A stretch of DNA of 64,000 bases from Eupeodes corollae (Eukaryota; Arthropoda; Insecta; Diptera; Syrphidae): NCBI RefSeq assembly GCF_945859685.1, contig NC_079147.1, positions 181,767,174 through 181,831,173 of the forward strand. Direction: 5' to 3'. The position numbers and the translations under genes are program-made. The notes beneath the pieces are model-generated. The model did not search any database. It saw nothing but the letters and a program-made list of their open reading frames with translations, and had not been told where the DNA came from. Of the stretch, positions 36,021 to 49,394 are shown one piece after another (position 1 is the first letter of the stretch; each line of letters opens with the position of its first letter).

Positions 36021-39000
36021 GTCCAATAGGCCAACTGTGGAAAGGTTGGAAGTAAGGATGGAATGGTACTCGCTGTGATGTGCTGTGGTGTTTTTTTTTG
36101 TATTGTATTGATTGATGGGTGATATGATTTTTGTTTGTTGTTTTATTTTGATTGTATTTATTAGGTATTATCTTTTTTTTTTTAAAGCTCTTGTTTATTT
36201 GTAAGTTTTGTATTATTTAGAAAACTTTTTTGTTTATTTTTGTGTAAATGAGTAGGTAAAAAAAACGAGCACTGACACAACAGACAAGGCACAATACAGG
36301 GGCAACCTTCCCCATCAATGGTTCACTGACAACTGGACGAAAATAAAATTTAAGCAAACAAATCGCAAAAATATGCCAGCAAAGAAAACATTCATCAAGC
36401 CCTATGAAAACTTTTAATTTTGATTTATTAATTTTGACTTTTGTACTGCTGTAAATATCATGTATATTCTGTAAAACGCCACTTCGGTGTCAACATCAAA
36501 GTAAGAAACTGGGTTGAAAAATTATATCGGGTCCTAGTGATGTGAAGAAATGTAGGGGTGCTAGGTTTTTGGTAGGATTACGAGGATTACGTATCAGGCG
36601 TAGTACCTTTCCTAGCTAGACTGGGTACTAGGACAGCTTAGGATAAATGAGAAGAAATTCGGTGTATGAGAACGTATGAATATAAGTTTAAAGTTCATAG
36701 ACGTATTTGGAAATACTCCTGCAATGTTGCCTATAATGCAGCTAACACATTTTTTAAGTTTACCAGTAAAAGTATATGTTATATTTCTAAACTTTAATTC
36801 AGAATTGTATCTTCAAAAAATTATTATTTTTATCGGTTTTATTATCAAATTATAGAATTTTAACATTTATGATCTAAAATAAATGCAAGACTTAGTTTTT
36901 TAAAGTATTGGAAATGTTAAAAAAATAAATTTGTATTATTTGCGAGAGTGAAACTCTCCAAAACAAACTCGTATATTTTGTGGTACCCTTTAAGTTTTGC
37001 ACAAAACCCAGACCCCCCTTGAAATACAAGATGTCCTTTTTTGACAACGCATTTTTAATAAGGTAAACTTATTTCTATTGCAGTTAATGAAAGAATAGAT
37101 TAAGATGTTGTTAGTGCAAATGGTTGAAATTTAACAAAATCAATTTTTAACTTCTACCAGCTTTAAAAAGAACCGACTTTTTTGAAAGAAGTAATGCTTT
37201 CTAACCACCTACTTCTTTTTTTTTAAGAATAGAAGTGGTCTTAAAAAAAATAATGGAATTGCAATTAAAATGCGAATTATCTCCACAGAGTTCCAATTTC
37301 TTAATTTCTCATAGAAAGCTTTTGTAATTGGACGTTTCAAGGTTCCTAGAACCTTTTAGAGAGATGTCTATGAATTGTTTACAAACGTTCTTACGTCCGT
37401 TTGAGAACTTTATATCATCGAGCATTTCTCAAAAATCGTCATAGATATCGACTTCAAACACATTTTGCTTCAGAAATAAAAATTTAGTCATAAATGACTT
37501 TCAATTGTGTGAGTGTTTTTTTTATATAACAAAATTAGAGTACCAGGTCCTAGTGACGTATAACTGTTTAAACCATACTAGTGTGGTTTCGGTGTACATA
37601 TCATGTAATTCAGGCCACAAAGAGTTGGTGATCATCGATATATAGCGACTGCCATCAACTTGTTCGATGACACCTCCAAGCCAAGTCAAAGATGCTTTCA
37701 AATAAAGAAACGGCCCTGATTATATCTCATATACAACTTGTCCACTTTTATTTTTTAATTTTAAAATCGAACCGGTTTTAAAGTAAAACCGTATTTTATT
37801 TTAAGAAATAAAAACCTTCAAACTAAACATTGATTTTCGAATAAAATATCTCTATTTTTCCATATGCAAAATATTGTTGCTAACTTAATGTTAATTTTTG
37901 AAAAAAGAATTGACAAAATATTATTCATTATGCTTTCATAAACTTTTAGAAATATCGACATACGGAGGAACTCAGAATTGGAAAATACATTTTACTACGA
38001 ATAGGAAGTTTCTTGGAAGAGAATTGTAGGAATTTTTGTATTACATCAAAAATATTCTGAGAAATATTTGTCTTTATTTGGACCGTTTCTTGGAAAAAAA
38101 TGTTATCTGATTAACGTTTAATTAGACCCAACGTCACTAGATGCGTTACTGGGAGTTTGCAAGATGTAGATATTGGAACTCTTGCTTGGTCTACTATGAG
38201 CTAAGAAATAAATACCATTTAACAAATTTGTAACAGGAACTTGAAGAGACATTCAGTGGCCTAAGATTCGGATCACGAAATGGCAGAAACCCTGTCGAAG
38301 GCATTCTTAAGCAAATAACTACTATATGTTTAATTCGTTAAGTTATCTTTGAACTTTTTATTTTAAAGATATCAATAACAAGCATTTACGAAATTTAAAA
38401 AACCACAACTTTTTAAAGTAAGCCACTTTTTTGGTAACTCAGTTTTTAAAAAACAGATATACAAATAACATGCCCACTGTGATTTGTATAGGGGCAGTTT
38501 AAAAACTTCCAAAAGTAAATTATAAAGAAATGAACATTTACCAGCAGGATTTCAGGACTAAAATTAGTATTTTCTTAATGGTCCATGTATTTACTTCTAC
38601 CACTACTTAACCATACCTACTTTTGTTCAAAAACTCTTCGGTGATATCTTTACACTTAGTCCAAAGTTCACGGTTAGATTTTAGTACTTATAGTATAGAA
38701 TTAACCATGCCCATTGGAAGTTAACAAACAAAAGCTCTAAAACTCGAGTTTTTCAAACAATTTACTTCACAAAAGGGCTTAAATGCTTTAAGGTACTTAA
38801 AGTGTCTAAGAAAGAAAGAAGAACGAAATAAAATTCAAAAAATTACAATCGAAATATAAAAATAAAATAATAAACCCTTCTCTTCACAAGACACAGTCCT
38901 CGCTATACCATAACGCAAGGCCCCTATAAATAGGGTATATTATGATCTCTTAAACCAATAAGTTCATCCCTGTTTTTACTCGAACTCCCACCCATCACAT

Positions 39001-39947
39001 CAGGAGATAACCCAGAGAAAGATGCTAAAAATCGACAGACCGACAAGAGTATAAAAAAGGTTTTATCCTATTAACTTCTTTACGCATACTATGCTATACA
39101 TCTACCTACAAATGTTGTCCTTCTTGTACAAGTATATGCCAAAAAACGCAGATGTGTCTCTAGCATTCTTGGCTCGGATGAGTATGTCAGAGGATCGATT
39201 TAAGGACAAATATATAAGCACACATAAGAGTGGGATGTATAGAATGTAGGTGTAGTATTGCTACAATGTTGTATGCCAAAAACTCAACCATCCGGACAAG
39301 GCTAATGGTACTATTTACCTTGTACATTCTGGATGATGGTCTTCTTTACTCGCTGGTGCTCGAGAGCTGCTGCTGCATGGATTTTGTTGTTGACTCTACG
39401 TGCTGAACGCGCTTGCTTTTGCTTTTGCTTTTATGCTACTACTCTACGGGTACTACCAATATCGTCCTCTTTTGTTGTTAAGGTCTATATAGCATGCACA
39501 CATCTGTCTATAAGTCTCTGTGTACTGTAATATGTATGGTGTGTTGGATTCGCTTAATGGGACTGCACATAATAATAATTCCGACATAATATTCTACTAG
39601 AGAGATGTCCAATCTATACCTCTATAGACAGAGCACGAAAGAGGACTCATATGCTTAAAGGGTTTTCTCTAGATGGCTTTACCTCGATGCTTTTCTTTCT
39701 TCTGACCGACCGACTAACCGACAGTCCAGGTTCTAACTATCGCATCCCTCCTTGTAGATACTTCTACCTATGTTTATATTCCTTGTCCTATTATGTTATA
39801 GCTTGAATATTAGACATCCAAAAGGATATGGCACAAATCTCTTCTGCATTATTTATTCGAATTTTTAATTAGCAAAGATATAATACGAATCGAAAGAGAT
39901 GCGAGATCAGATGAGATGAACGTATACAGAGTACCTACACCAATATC

Positions 39948-39965
39948 GTTGTTGTTGTTGTTGTT
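39948..39965. repeat. (GTT)n microsatellite
   Basis: Six tandem GTT units. Confidence 0.9.
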
Positions 39966-40436
39966 AGGATACTCTATGGGTTTTGTGGTCGTACCTTACT
40001 TGCGTTCTATATATGCATGTATTTATGTCCTTATTTGTTTGTAATCCTGTACGCTTTTACAGCTGCTTAAGATGAGAATCTTGTTTGGTCATTTATGTTG
40101 CCAATTTATGACTGGATGTAGATATTGTATGTGTGTGTACAGACTATAGTAGGAATACATTGGTTAAAGAGAAGATATAACTTTGCAATATTGTATGCCA
40201 CTTAAATACCCTAACAGTAAATTTGCAAGGATGAAATTGTCGAATTGGTAAGGATTTCTAACCAAAACAATCGACCAAAAGGTACCCGAGTCTGAGTCAG
40301 CGTCTGTTACTGTTTAGGAAGGGTCTTGTAGATGGCCTAGAGGGATATTGCATTTGCCGGGGAAAGAATTTGCAAGCATTAAGTGTAAGTGGTAGTTAGT
40401 GAAGTGTCTGGATGTGATTGTTAGAAAATGTGGTTT

Positions 40437-40462
40437 CGTTTTTGTTTTTGTTTTTGTTTTTG
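40437..40462. repeat. (GTTTTT)n hexanucleotide repeat
   Basis: About four GTTTTT units in tandem. Confidence 0.9.
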
Positions 40463-40799
40463 CGACTGATGAGAAGAGAAAAGTCATTGGAAAAGTGTTT
40501 GAAGCACACAACTTAAACTTAAATGTCTACAAAAAAATTATGTGTAAAAATGCATTTGACACCATTTTTGAAGTTCAAAGGCAGTTCTCAAAAGATGCAA
40601 TGACAAAATGTCCACAAATACCCATCAATAGTTTAAGTGCATTGGAAAATACAGTTTTTTGAAAACACCGCATGTAGCTTTTATTAATTAGAGAATTTTA
40701 CATTTTAAGTCATAAGCAGCGTGTAAAACTTTACTAGCACATTTTTCGATCAACGGCCAAATTTTGGATATTTCAAATATTTGTTTCGACAATTGTAAA

Positions 40800-41445
40800 A
40801 AAAAATGCAAAATGCCCGATTCTTAACAAAGCAGACACTTGAAATAGCCGCATGTAACAGCATCTTCAAACTCGTCTGTTTGTGCAGGATGACCTTGGAT
40901 AGTTCGCGCTGCTCCATAAAAGCTGGACAAAACTTGACCGAATTTGTCGATGTCAAAAAAGGCTTTGGACAAGGTGATGCGCTGTCATGCGATTTCTTTA
41001 ACATCATGCTTAAAAGAAGCTTGGACTATGATTACAGCGAATGAAAGCACCTTGAGTCGTTTTGAGATAAAAGTTCTTAGTATGATCTGAGGTTCCCTAT
41101 GCATTGGAAGTGATTGAAGCAGAATCCGAACCTTGCCGCAGGATAAGACTGAGTCACATATAGCTCATGGAAATCAATCCTTCGGCCTTTGAAACCACGC
41201 CCAAAGGACAGCCCAGTAAAGAAAGACCACATATCAGGTGGCACGCACAAGTGAAAAGTGACCTTACTCAACTTGTAGTGCGCAAATGGAGACATCTAGC
41301 TAAGGACTGACGCACAAGTGAAAAGGACCTTATTCAACTTGCAGTGCGCAAATGGAGACATCTAGCTAAGGACTGAATTAGATGGAGAAGTATGTTGAGT
41401 GAGGCTCTATAGGTTTGTAGCGGAACTTTACGTTAGTAAGTAAAG
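40800..41445 (+). mobile_element. Non-LTR retrotransposon fragment (same family as 20798-21749)
   Basis: The frame 40805-41044 reads FKLVCLCRMTLDSSRCSIKA, then FVDVKKGFGQGDALSCDFFN, which is the RT box 'FDVKKGFRQGDALSCDFFN'. The catalytic YADD part is deleted. After 41060 degraded C-terminal sequence resumes, with KRPHIRWHAQ, KSDLTQLVVRKWRHLAKD and a short GTTAGTAAGTAAAG tail near 41431-41444. A 67-bp segment of this C-terminal region is tandemly duplicated (41244-41376). Confidence 0.75.
41244..41376. repeat. 67-bp tandem duplication
   Basis: Units 41244-41310 and 41311-41376 both begin CGCACAAGTGAAAAG and end CATCTAGCTAAGGACTGA. They differ by a few substitutions and one base of length. 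Confidence 0.9.
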
Positions 41446-41449
41446 AAAA

Positions 41450-44400
41450 AAACTCAAAGAATCCTTCCTCAGTAATGCTTAATCAACTTAAAAATGTTTG
41501 TTCAGATTCCTCAAAATCCATTCACACCACTAACTGCATTCTTCTTCCCAGAATTTGTGTGTATAGGTTGTTTTTTTTTTGTAGTGTAAGCTTGAAATTC
41601 TTAAAGTATGTTCTTGCGACATGTCGAGTCGTACAGCTATTTTGGTTTTATTCTGCACCATGCATCAGAACAAAAAGGATTCGTCATCCTTAAAGTTAGA
41701 ATACACACAAACTTATACTCACTCAGTCAACCACATTCACTAAATATAAAAAATATAAATTTATATGTGTATGTATGCGTGTATAGGAAGAAGAAAATGC
41801 AAGAAACCATATGTGTTCGCATTGTTCGGTCGTATTGGGTCATGATAAATGAGTTTTATTGAAAATCGCTAAAGCGAATTGATGCGGAATACGAAAGCCA
41901 CCATATTACATCCCCTTGTTATACCCTTTCTACCTATCTATCTACCTAACTACATACTTCCAAGCAACCTTCCTTCTTCCCTTGATTTGTCTTTCCTCTC
42001 CCATCCTAAAATATAAGGTTGAATAACAGATCGTTGGGGGTTTTAGTTTATGGGTTTTCGTTTTCGGGACTGGAAGTTCCATTCTTCTTTTTGTGTGTCT
42101 ACGAGGAGTGTATGGATGTAGATGGATGTCAAAATAAAGGTATTGGTATGTGTGTGCTTGACTAAATTGTCGTCAACGAAGAATAGTGAGTGCATCGACG
42201 TCGTCTCCGTCTCGGTCTCCGTCGTCGTTGGTTCGTTCTCGTCTTTGTCGTGGTTTGAACGAAAACGGGAAGAAGGCTTCATATGTCAAGTGAATATGGC
42301 ATAGAGGGTATATTATAGATGTCAGGGGCTTGGGAAGTGCATTTGTTATACCAACGACATCTATCTTGTTTTTGTTTTTGACATTCTAAAGGAATTTCGT
42401 CGCTATAATATAATATAGACCAAAACCCGTATATATATAAAATGTAGGTATGTCATAGAATGCCATCACACAATGACGATGAATAGGTGAAGAAGTTGGA
42501 AGTGATTTATTATTTTCAACTTGAATTCAAGGATTTAGAAAGTGATGGGCATGTATGCGAGTTAGCTGATGGCGAAAGTCCATTTTTAGTATGGTTTTTG
42601 TTTTTATTTTAATGTCAAATGAAATTTACTGCAAGTTTGGATTTTCTTTTATCAAAAGAAAACAAAAACTTAATTCGATGCGGGAGAGATAAGAATTTTG
42701 AAAAGACTGACCTCGTTGTTGAAATATTGCTCTACTCTTATTACTGACCCTTGTCATAGAATGTTTCCTGTAGAACTTTGACACTTCAATGAATACTGCC
42801 TTGTAAAAAATTTTAAATGCTTGCCTCAAAAATGCAATTTTCAATACTTAACATACTTATGATTTTTAGAGATTTTTGCTCACGGTATGGAAAGTTATTT
42901 AAGGTGAAGCCTTAACGACAATTAAATCGTTTTTTAAACATTAATCTTAATTGTAGATTGTATCAAGATAAGAAAAGCCCAACAACAGTGTTAGGAAGAG
43001 TTTAGTTCTCATTGCAATTAAAATATTTTAAGTGGTACACTTGGGCGTATACGTACTATTTTTTTTATTGAATTTAAATTTAAATTTAAATCAAATTTGT
43101 ATTGCTGAACTTAATCTGGTTATTAACTTGAGTATAAATATTAATCCCTGATGTACAGGGTCTTTCATTAGGAACTTTTTTTTGTGCGTAAATCGAAAAA
43201 AAAACGTGAACAAAATATTTGTTTGAAAGTAGACATGTTAGCTGAATATTTATTTTGGGTCGGTTTTGGAGAAGAAGAAAAAACTTTCTTGTGTGCCCAG
43301 AAAAGGGATAGAAATGTACTTTCATGAATTTCCAGGTTTTTTAAAACTTTTTTTCTATGAAAAATTTCGCGAAAATTACTCTGAACTTGCTGAAGTTTCC
43401 CTGCTTTTTTTTGTGCACAGGATGTTGTTACGTTAATTTAAATAGAATAGGAAAAAGACACAAAGTGTGATTATATTTTTATAACTCTTAAAAAGCTATA
43501 GAGGGAAATATTGAGTGTCAAATGTCATCCGGGCATCCTGAAATTTAATTGACAATCTTAATGTTGATGAAGATGATACTGCCTACCTTCTTAAGTACTA
43601 CATTTCCTTGCATCTTGATAGCTTGTTTCTTTTCGAAATGAATATTCTATTAGGAAACAAAAAATACCAACAAACGGAAGTTATCCATTTCTAAGATATC
43701 CTCTTGTTATATAGTTGGAGCTCTTGTATTGTGTGTGTCTATTTCATTTCCTTTTACATTCTATACACTATAGACGAGAAGGTAACTTCCTTTCTCTGTT
43801 CCATTCATTCGAAATCTCATTCTGTGTTCTTTCTCTTTTTAAATTGATTTCAATTTGACACATAAAAAGGATATCGTATCGTCGTCCATGAAACTTGTTA
43901 TACTAGTGCAATAGTAGTAGTAGCAGTAGTTTTCATCAAGTGTATATCTTTATTGCACTTCATGTCCTGTAAGTGTGTCTATAATACTAAACTAAGCAAG
44001 GAAATATATCCAGTTGCAAACAGAGAAACATATAAACAAATACAGCAACAACAAAAAGAAGGCTTCATTTCGTTATCATTTCATTTTAATGCTTCTTTAA
44101 GTGAAGCTCTGTAAGAGGATTCTCGTTGGCTTCACTTGTCTTCTTCTTCGTCTTCGTCGTAGCTCCAGTTCGAGCTTCTTCTTCTTCATGTTGATGGTTT
44201 CATCTTTTTTTTCGAATTGTCTAAATGGCTGTCTGTTTTTTACAGTTGAGTTCTCTTCGGAAGTAGAATCGACGTCTGTCGTCGTCTTCGTCATTGCGTC
44301 AGTGTTTTGGAAAATCCGTCTCATCTTAGAATAAGAAAACCTACAACACACAGTATACTGTTACCCTTCAGGAGTTGAGAGTAATATTTGATGATTTTTA

Positions 44401-46735
44401 TCTTGGTTTTGTTTTGGTCCTGGACAAGCGACGACTATCACTGCGTCCCGTCGTCATAGTCGTGCTGCATGCTTTGCACGAGTAATCAGTGAAACGCATT
44501 TTGTGAAATTCGCTTCCGTCGCGTCGTCGCCGGTGCTCGACAAGTAGTTTTTGTTGCATACTTATTTGTATTTTTATTTTTATTTCTATTTTATTTTTGT
44601 TTTGTAAAATTTTATTAGTTGGATAGAATCCTGCAGCAAGGATAACAGATAAAACCATAAAAATACATGAGAACTGGATTACATTGGCATAGGATATGAA
44701 AGGGAGTAGTCGTCTCGAATCCAAAGAAGGAGGCGCTCCGCTGCGGCGCTGGCTGGCGTTGCTGACGGTAGACATCTAGTAGTTGTAGCGAGCTAGTAAA
44801 TCCTTAACTAAATGGAAGGAATATGCTTTTTCGTCCTTTTTCTTTTTATTGTGTCTATCATTCTGTGCTACGAATCCTTGTGCACTGTTGCAGTTTGCAG
44901 TGCAGACGACGACGGCAATGATGACGGTGGCGACTACAACGACGAGAAGAAGGAGGACTTGATACTGACATTCGGGTGGCGTATGCTTTAGTAAAAGTGC
45001 TGAACTGCTGAGATGGACAACACGGGCCAGGGCCGGCATGGAACTCTGCATTTTGCCTTAAGGCAAACGATATGCTTCTAGATTGCCATTGCCTGTAGGT
45101 ATTCCGTATACATTTAAGCAAAATAGCAAACGATGGAAGTCCAACTGACATGATGATGGGAAAGGAGGGAAAAACAGAGACAGAGAGAGTAGGTAATGAA
45201 ATTTTACTATGAACCTGATTCTGGAACTTGAGCTGGTGATGGTGCTAGTCGTGCAAATGCACGTGGATTCTAGAAAATGGAGAGTGGCTATGGCTGCTGA
45301 AACTACTTCTCATGGTTAAAAAGAGACGGAAAGGATATGAAATTCTTTCAAATGGTTGGATATTGTTTTGAATGGGATCATTCGGGCGTTTTTAGTTCTT
45401 TTTCTTCATGTTTTTCACTTTTATTTTTATATAAATAAAATCTTATACATACAAAAGTGCCTCTTATATGTTTGTGAATGTAATGGATAGTAAATTGTCT
45501 AGGAAGCATAGCATACACTTATGTTTAAAGCAACGCTATACCGCAATATTTGCCAACTGGTTTAATCGTTTTTTTTTTTTGTTTTGGTCTTAAGTGTGGA
45601 TTTAAGGACTGCAGTGTGGAAGTATCCTCTGCTAGAGTTTTAACGAAGTGTGTCTCATCTTTTTCTTTTTTTCACCCGCTCCTTGTCTAGTATAGTCTAG
45701 AGTCTTTTTTCGATTAAGTTTTATCATTATTGTATTTTTGTTTGTCCTTTTTTGTTTTTGACAGAAAAGGAGGTTTTAATTTTTGATGACTCGGAGGAAA
45801 TGAAACAGTTGCCGTTGTTTTTTGCTTTTTTTTGTTTTTGAGTTCTTGTCGTTAGAAGGACATGAATATTTACTTACAGATTTTTTGAAAAACTTTAAGC
45901 AGATTATTCGGTAAATTAAGTTTGAGAGTGGAATTTTCGTTTGCATGATGATTCCTTTGATTTTGATTCTCATAAGCATTTTATGGTGTTTTTAATACCT
46001 TCATAAATGAAGAGATTTAACATAGAAATGGTATGTTAAACTGATTTTTTCTTTGATAACCTGGACTCCGGTAAATGAATTAGAAATCGTTATTAAATCG
46101 GTTTGGGAACCATTGTTTTGGTAGTCAGTGATAATAAGGGTACACATTAAAGGGTTTTCAAAAATGAAACACTTAACAATGAGCATATTGTAAAAGCTGC
46201 CTCTGTCAAATTTGCTATCGTTTATTCGGACTCTTTTGCCAAAGTAGAATAAATAAAATGTTGGTGCTATTTTTCTGGGTTTCTATCTGGATCAGATAGA
46301 ATATGAAAAGGCGTTAGTTCCTATTGTCAAAGAGCCAAAAATTGGTCACAAAGCCAAAAAATTAAAATCGAAAAAAACCTTAAGCTAATTTCGTTACGCT
46401 AAAATAAATTTTAAATAAAAGAACGCCGAAGTTGTTAATTGTCATTTTGGCCAAAAAAAGTTTTTAAATTTTTATTTGGATTTTATGAAATAGATGTTGG
46501 GCCTTGTAACATCTACATTGGGCATTATGACGCTCATGATTTATAGCGTTTCATATGTCATATGACCCACCGAAATATAATCCAAATCATAAAGTGACAT
46601 CAGGACCAAAAAGAGAAACGTTGTAAAAAATATCAGTCCAAACAAAATGTCATAATGCCTAAATTAAGAAATGTAAAACCCAACATTTTGTATTTATGCT
46701 CTTGTTTTCGGGCCCAGTTGTATGACCAATGAGAA
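41450..46735. other. Non-coding stretch with a GC-richer block
   Basis: No gene was confirmed. The block at about 44100-45150 is richer in TCG/TCC/GTC triplets and carries several overlapping minus-strand frames. One of these (45051-44776) has a strongly hydrophobic segment. A reversed copy of the dispersed GTATACGCCCA motif lies at 43035-43055. Confidence 0.5.
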
Positions 46736-46739
46736 ACTA

Positions 46740-47060
46740 TATGACAAAACGGATCAGTAACCTATTGACGCTATAATACAAAGGCACCAGTGGCAGTGGG
46801 TTGGACTCAAGCTTCGAGAGAGTATTGACTATTTTGCAGCACAGGCAATGCAGACACTCATTCAAAGAAGACAGAAGAGTCGCGAGACTAAGAAGCACGA
46901 GGAGATGAACAGTCAAGATTTGGGAAGAGCTTGACCGAGTTCAAACACATCGCCGAAACTAACCACGATGGCTCGTAAAAGTAGTTGGGACCATATGTCC
47001 TACTATAGGGATCATCTTCGGAGTTTATAGGTCGGAGCGCCTGCTAATTAAGTTTAAAGA
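46740..47060 (+). mobile_element. Possible LINE C-terminal fragment
   Basis: Locally GC-richer plus-strand frames give QWQWVGLKLRES and RQKSRETKKHEEM, then WEELDRVQTHRRN. The order loosely fits the 'RW.WIGH.LR....RRRRGRP..TWRR....W.E.K..A..R..W' C-terminus of some LINE ORF2 proteins. No catalytic motif is present, so the call is tentative. Confidence 0.4.
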
Positions 47061-47235
47061 TGTCCTATCGTACAATGAAAGACCCTTTAAAACATCTTCA
47101 AACCGATTTTTTTCTGTATAATCTTACATTTAAATGAACACTTTATTTGAATAAACTTTTATGGATACAAAAACTTAATAGGTATTTTCTATAAATTCCC
47201 GCCCTACAAAAGAAACATACCGAGGCGCTCTTCGA

Positions 47236-47262
47236 ATCATCATCATCATCATCATCATCATC
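47236..47262. repeat. (ATC)9 microsatellite
   Basis: Nine perfect ATC units. Confidence 0.93.
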
Positions 47263-47680
47263 CTTGGACCAGGATAATTGGCAGAAGCCACATCATCAGA
47301 GAGAAGCGCGTCAGTTAAAAAAATGAACAGAAGCAATAATAATTAAGTTGCTTATCTTCCCTTAGGTAGAAAGGAAAGGAGAGGGGTCTCAGTCAATCTA
47401 GGTAGAGATATAAACATAGGTTAAAAATGAGAAACAATGCACAATGGCTCCCTCTTGTGCACTGGTGCTTCCATTATTATCTAGAGACTGGTAGGATGAT
47501 CACGTTTGGGCACGACTATGGGCACGGCAGCGGCAACATCAGCGTAAGAGAAGAGCCAAATAACAAGAAGAAGAGAATAACAAAAAAAAATCTTGGTCAT
47601 TTTTGCCCACAGGACTCACAGGAGTATTAAAAGCAACAACATCATATTTCCCGTAGGGCACTATCCATATCCCGTCTGGT

Positions 47681-47700
47681 TTGTGTGTGTGTGTGTTGTG
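47681..47700. repeat. (TG)n microsatellite
   Basis: TG dinucleotide run with a short TTG interruption at its end. Confidence 0.88.
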
Positions 47701-48125
47701 TACCGCATCATATACATAAAATAGTCCTTGATGGGTCTGTTCCAACGCTAACGTAGGTAGGTAGCTAGGTACTCTTACTCTACTCATCTCATCCGTGTGG
47801 CAATTAACCGAAATGGGATTCCATTAAAATTGCCCGCAGTGAGTTTTTCGCGAAAAAAATGATGACTATATCTTCTCCTTCAAAGGATATCACATTCTCA
47901 AACACACACACACAACGAGAAGATATAGTTACAAACAAAAAACCTTCATTTGGTAAAGAGATAGAGGAAAAGCCGTAGCTGGAGCTGGAGCTGGAAGCTT
48001 AATGAAATTATGAACATGTAAAAGTGGCACTTTAAGTCTGAGTGATGATGATGCTTAGCGTGGTTGAACACACAACATATGCTAGCGTGTGGTTGTACAA
48101 GAACGACACATTAAGAGAGAAGGAA

Positions 48126-48143
48126 AGAGAGAGAGAGAGAGAG
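48126..48143. repeat. (GA)n microsatellite
   Basis: About nine GA units inside purine-rich sequence. Confidence 0.9.
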
Positions 48144-49394
48144 GCAATATCGCAGGAAAAACCAAGAATAAACCGAAGCCAAAGCTGATGCGCGCTGTGA
48201 ACGCTGCTGATGATGATAAAAAAAGGACATACTCAAGTGGAAAAAGAAATCCTTTAATAATAATTCATTTGAAGTGTATATGTAACTACCCACTCATGTG
48301 TAGGATCCAAAGTGGAAAATAACACACAAGATTCTGGAGTCACAAACGAAGCGAACCATCTCATCATCAGGACTCAAAAGCAGGAGCAGAAGCATGAAGC
48401 AAGAAGCAAGCAGTTCCAGGATGACACTGCTGGCTCTGGTGATAATAACACAACTTTAGACTTTTGAACTGGCATCAGGAAGGACGAATTATATATATAA
48501 AAAGGCTTCTTTAAGATGAGAGACCTAATTAAATATTTATCCTTCTCATCTTTGCGGTAATTAATCAGATTTATGATTTTAAAATTGCTTCTTCATATGA
48601 GGATGTGTCTTACCATCACCAGTGTGCGTGTGTATATATAATATATGTGATGAGTTGATGATGATGTCCTTGTGATGCAAGGTTTCTAAAGTTGATATTT
48701 AAACTTTTTTAGGTAGAAGAAGATTGTTTTCTTCTTAATATTTTGTGTCTTGTCATAACACTCAAAGGAGAGTAATAACGTCTAATTTTAGTATACTCAT
48801 ATTTTAATGGAGTGTGAGGGGTTTAGATTAATGAGGTTTTCGGAGAAGAACAGAAAAAAGGTTTTAAATATTTTATAAATAGAATTACAAACGCGAACGA
48901 TGGATAATGAGATGATGAGGAAGAGATGAAAGGCAACTTTTCGACTTGAATTTTTTGAGATAATTGAATTATTAAAAAGTGAGATAAATGAGAGCTAAAA
49001 TATTAGATGACAACAATGAACTTTTTTGTATAAAGGCTAAAGGGGGTCTTTTTTTCGTTGTTGTTTTTGTTGTTGTTGATGTTGTTGCTTGCTATTTGAT
49101 ATAACATCCTGAATTTTAATTGAATGGAGTTCTTACTTGGTTTTTGTGTGGCGGGAAATTAAATTTCAACTCACTGGGGAATTGTTTTATGCTCCTGAGG
49201 CTTCATAAGTAATAAGTAAGTTACTTGGTTTCTTTGTGTGGAAATAATTTAATATTGTACGTTAATTAATTTAGAAAGTAAGCTATTGATTTTGCTTTAA
49301 AACAATGATGTGAATTTTTCAGGAAATGTTTCTGCTTCTAATGCACCAAATTGATATTGATAATTTCTTCGAAATTTATAGGAACCGTTCAGCG

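Larger units (their letters stand above)
36025..40795. other. Non-coding stretch
   Basis: No gene was recognised. It contains a GTT repeat (39948-39965) and a GTTTTT repeat (40437-40462). Similar strings GGTCCTAGTGATG and GGTCCTAGTGACG occur near 36532 and 37548. The ORF at 39333-39530 has no recognised domain. Confidence 0.55.
47065..49390. other. Non-coding stretch rich in microsatellites
   Basis: Holds an (ATC)9 run, a TG run, a GA run and GTT-type runs near 49055-49087. No domain-bearing frame. Confidence 0.55.

Noticed and set aside
37590..37720. GC-richer stretch with frame RVGDHRYIATAINLFDDTS
   Set aside because: Suggestive of old transposon coding sequence, but no ordered motifs of any family could be recognised.
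44398..45151. Overlapping Arg/Ser-rich minus-strand ORFs as a real gene
   Set aside because: Three frames overlap in TCG/TCC-rich DNA, and none resembles a known protein. Only the hydrophobic frame was kept, as a low-interest finding.
47236..47262. ATC repeat region as a CRISPR-like or satellite array
   Set aside because: Pure trinucleotide microsatellite with no spacers; the host is a eukaryote.
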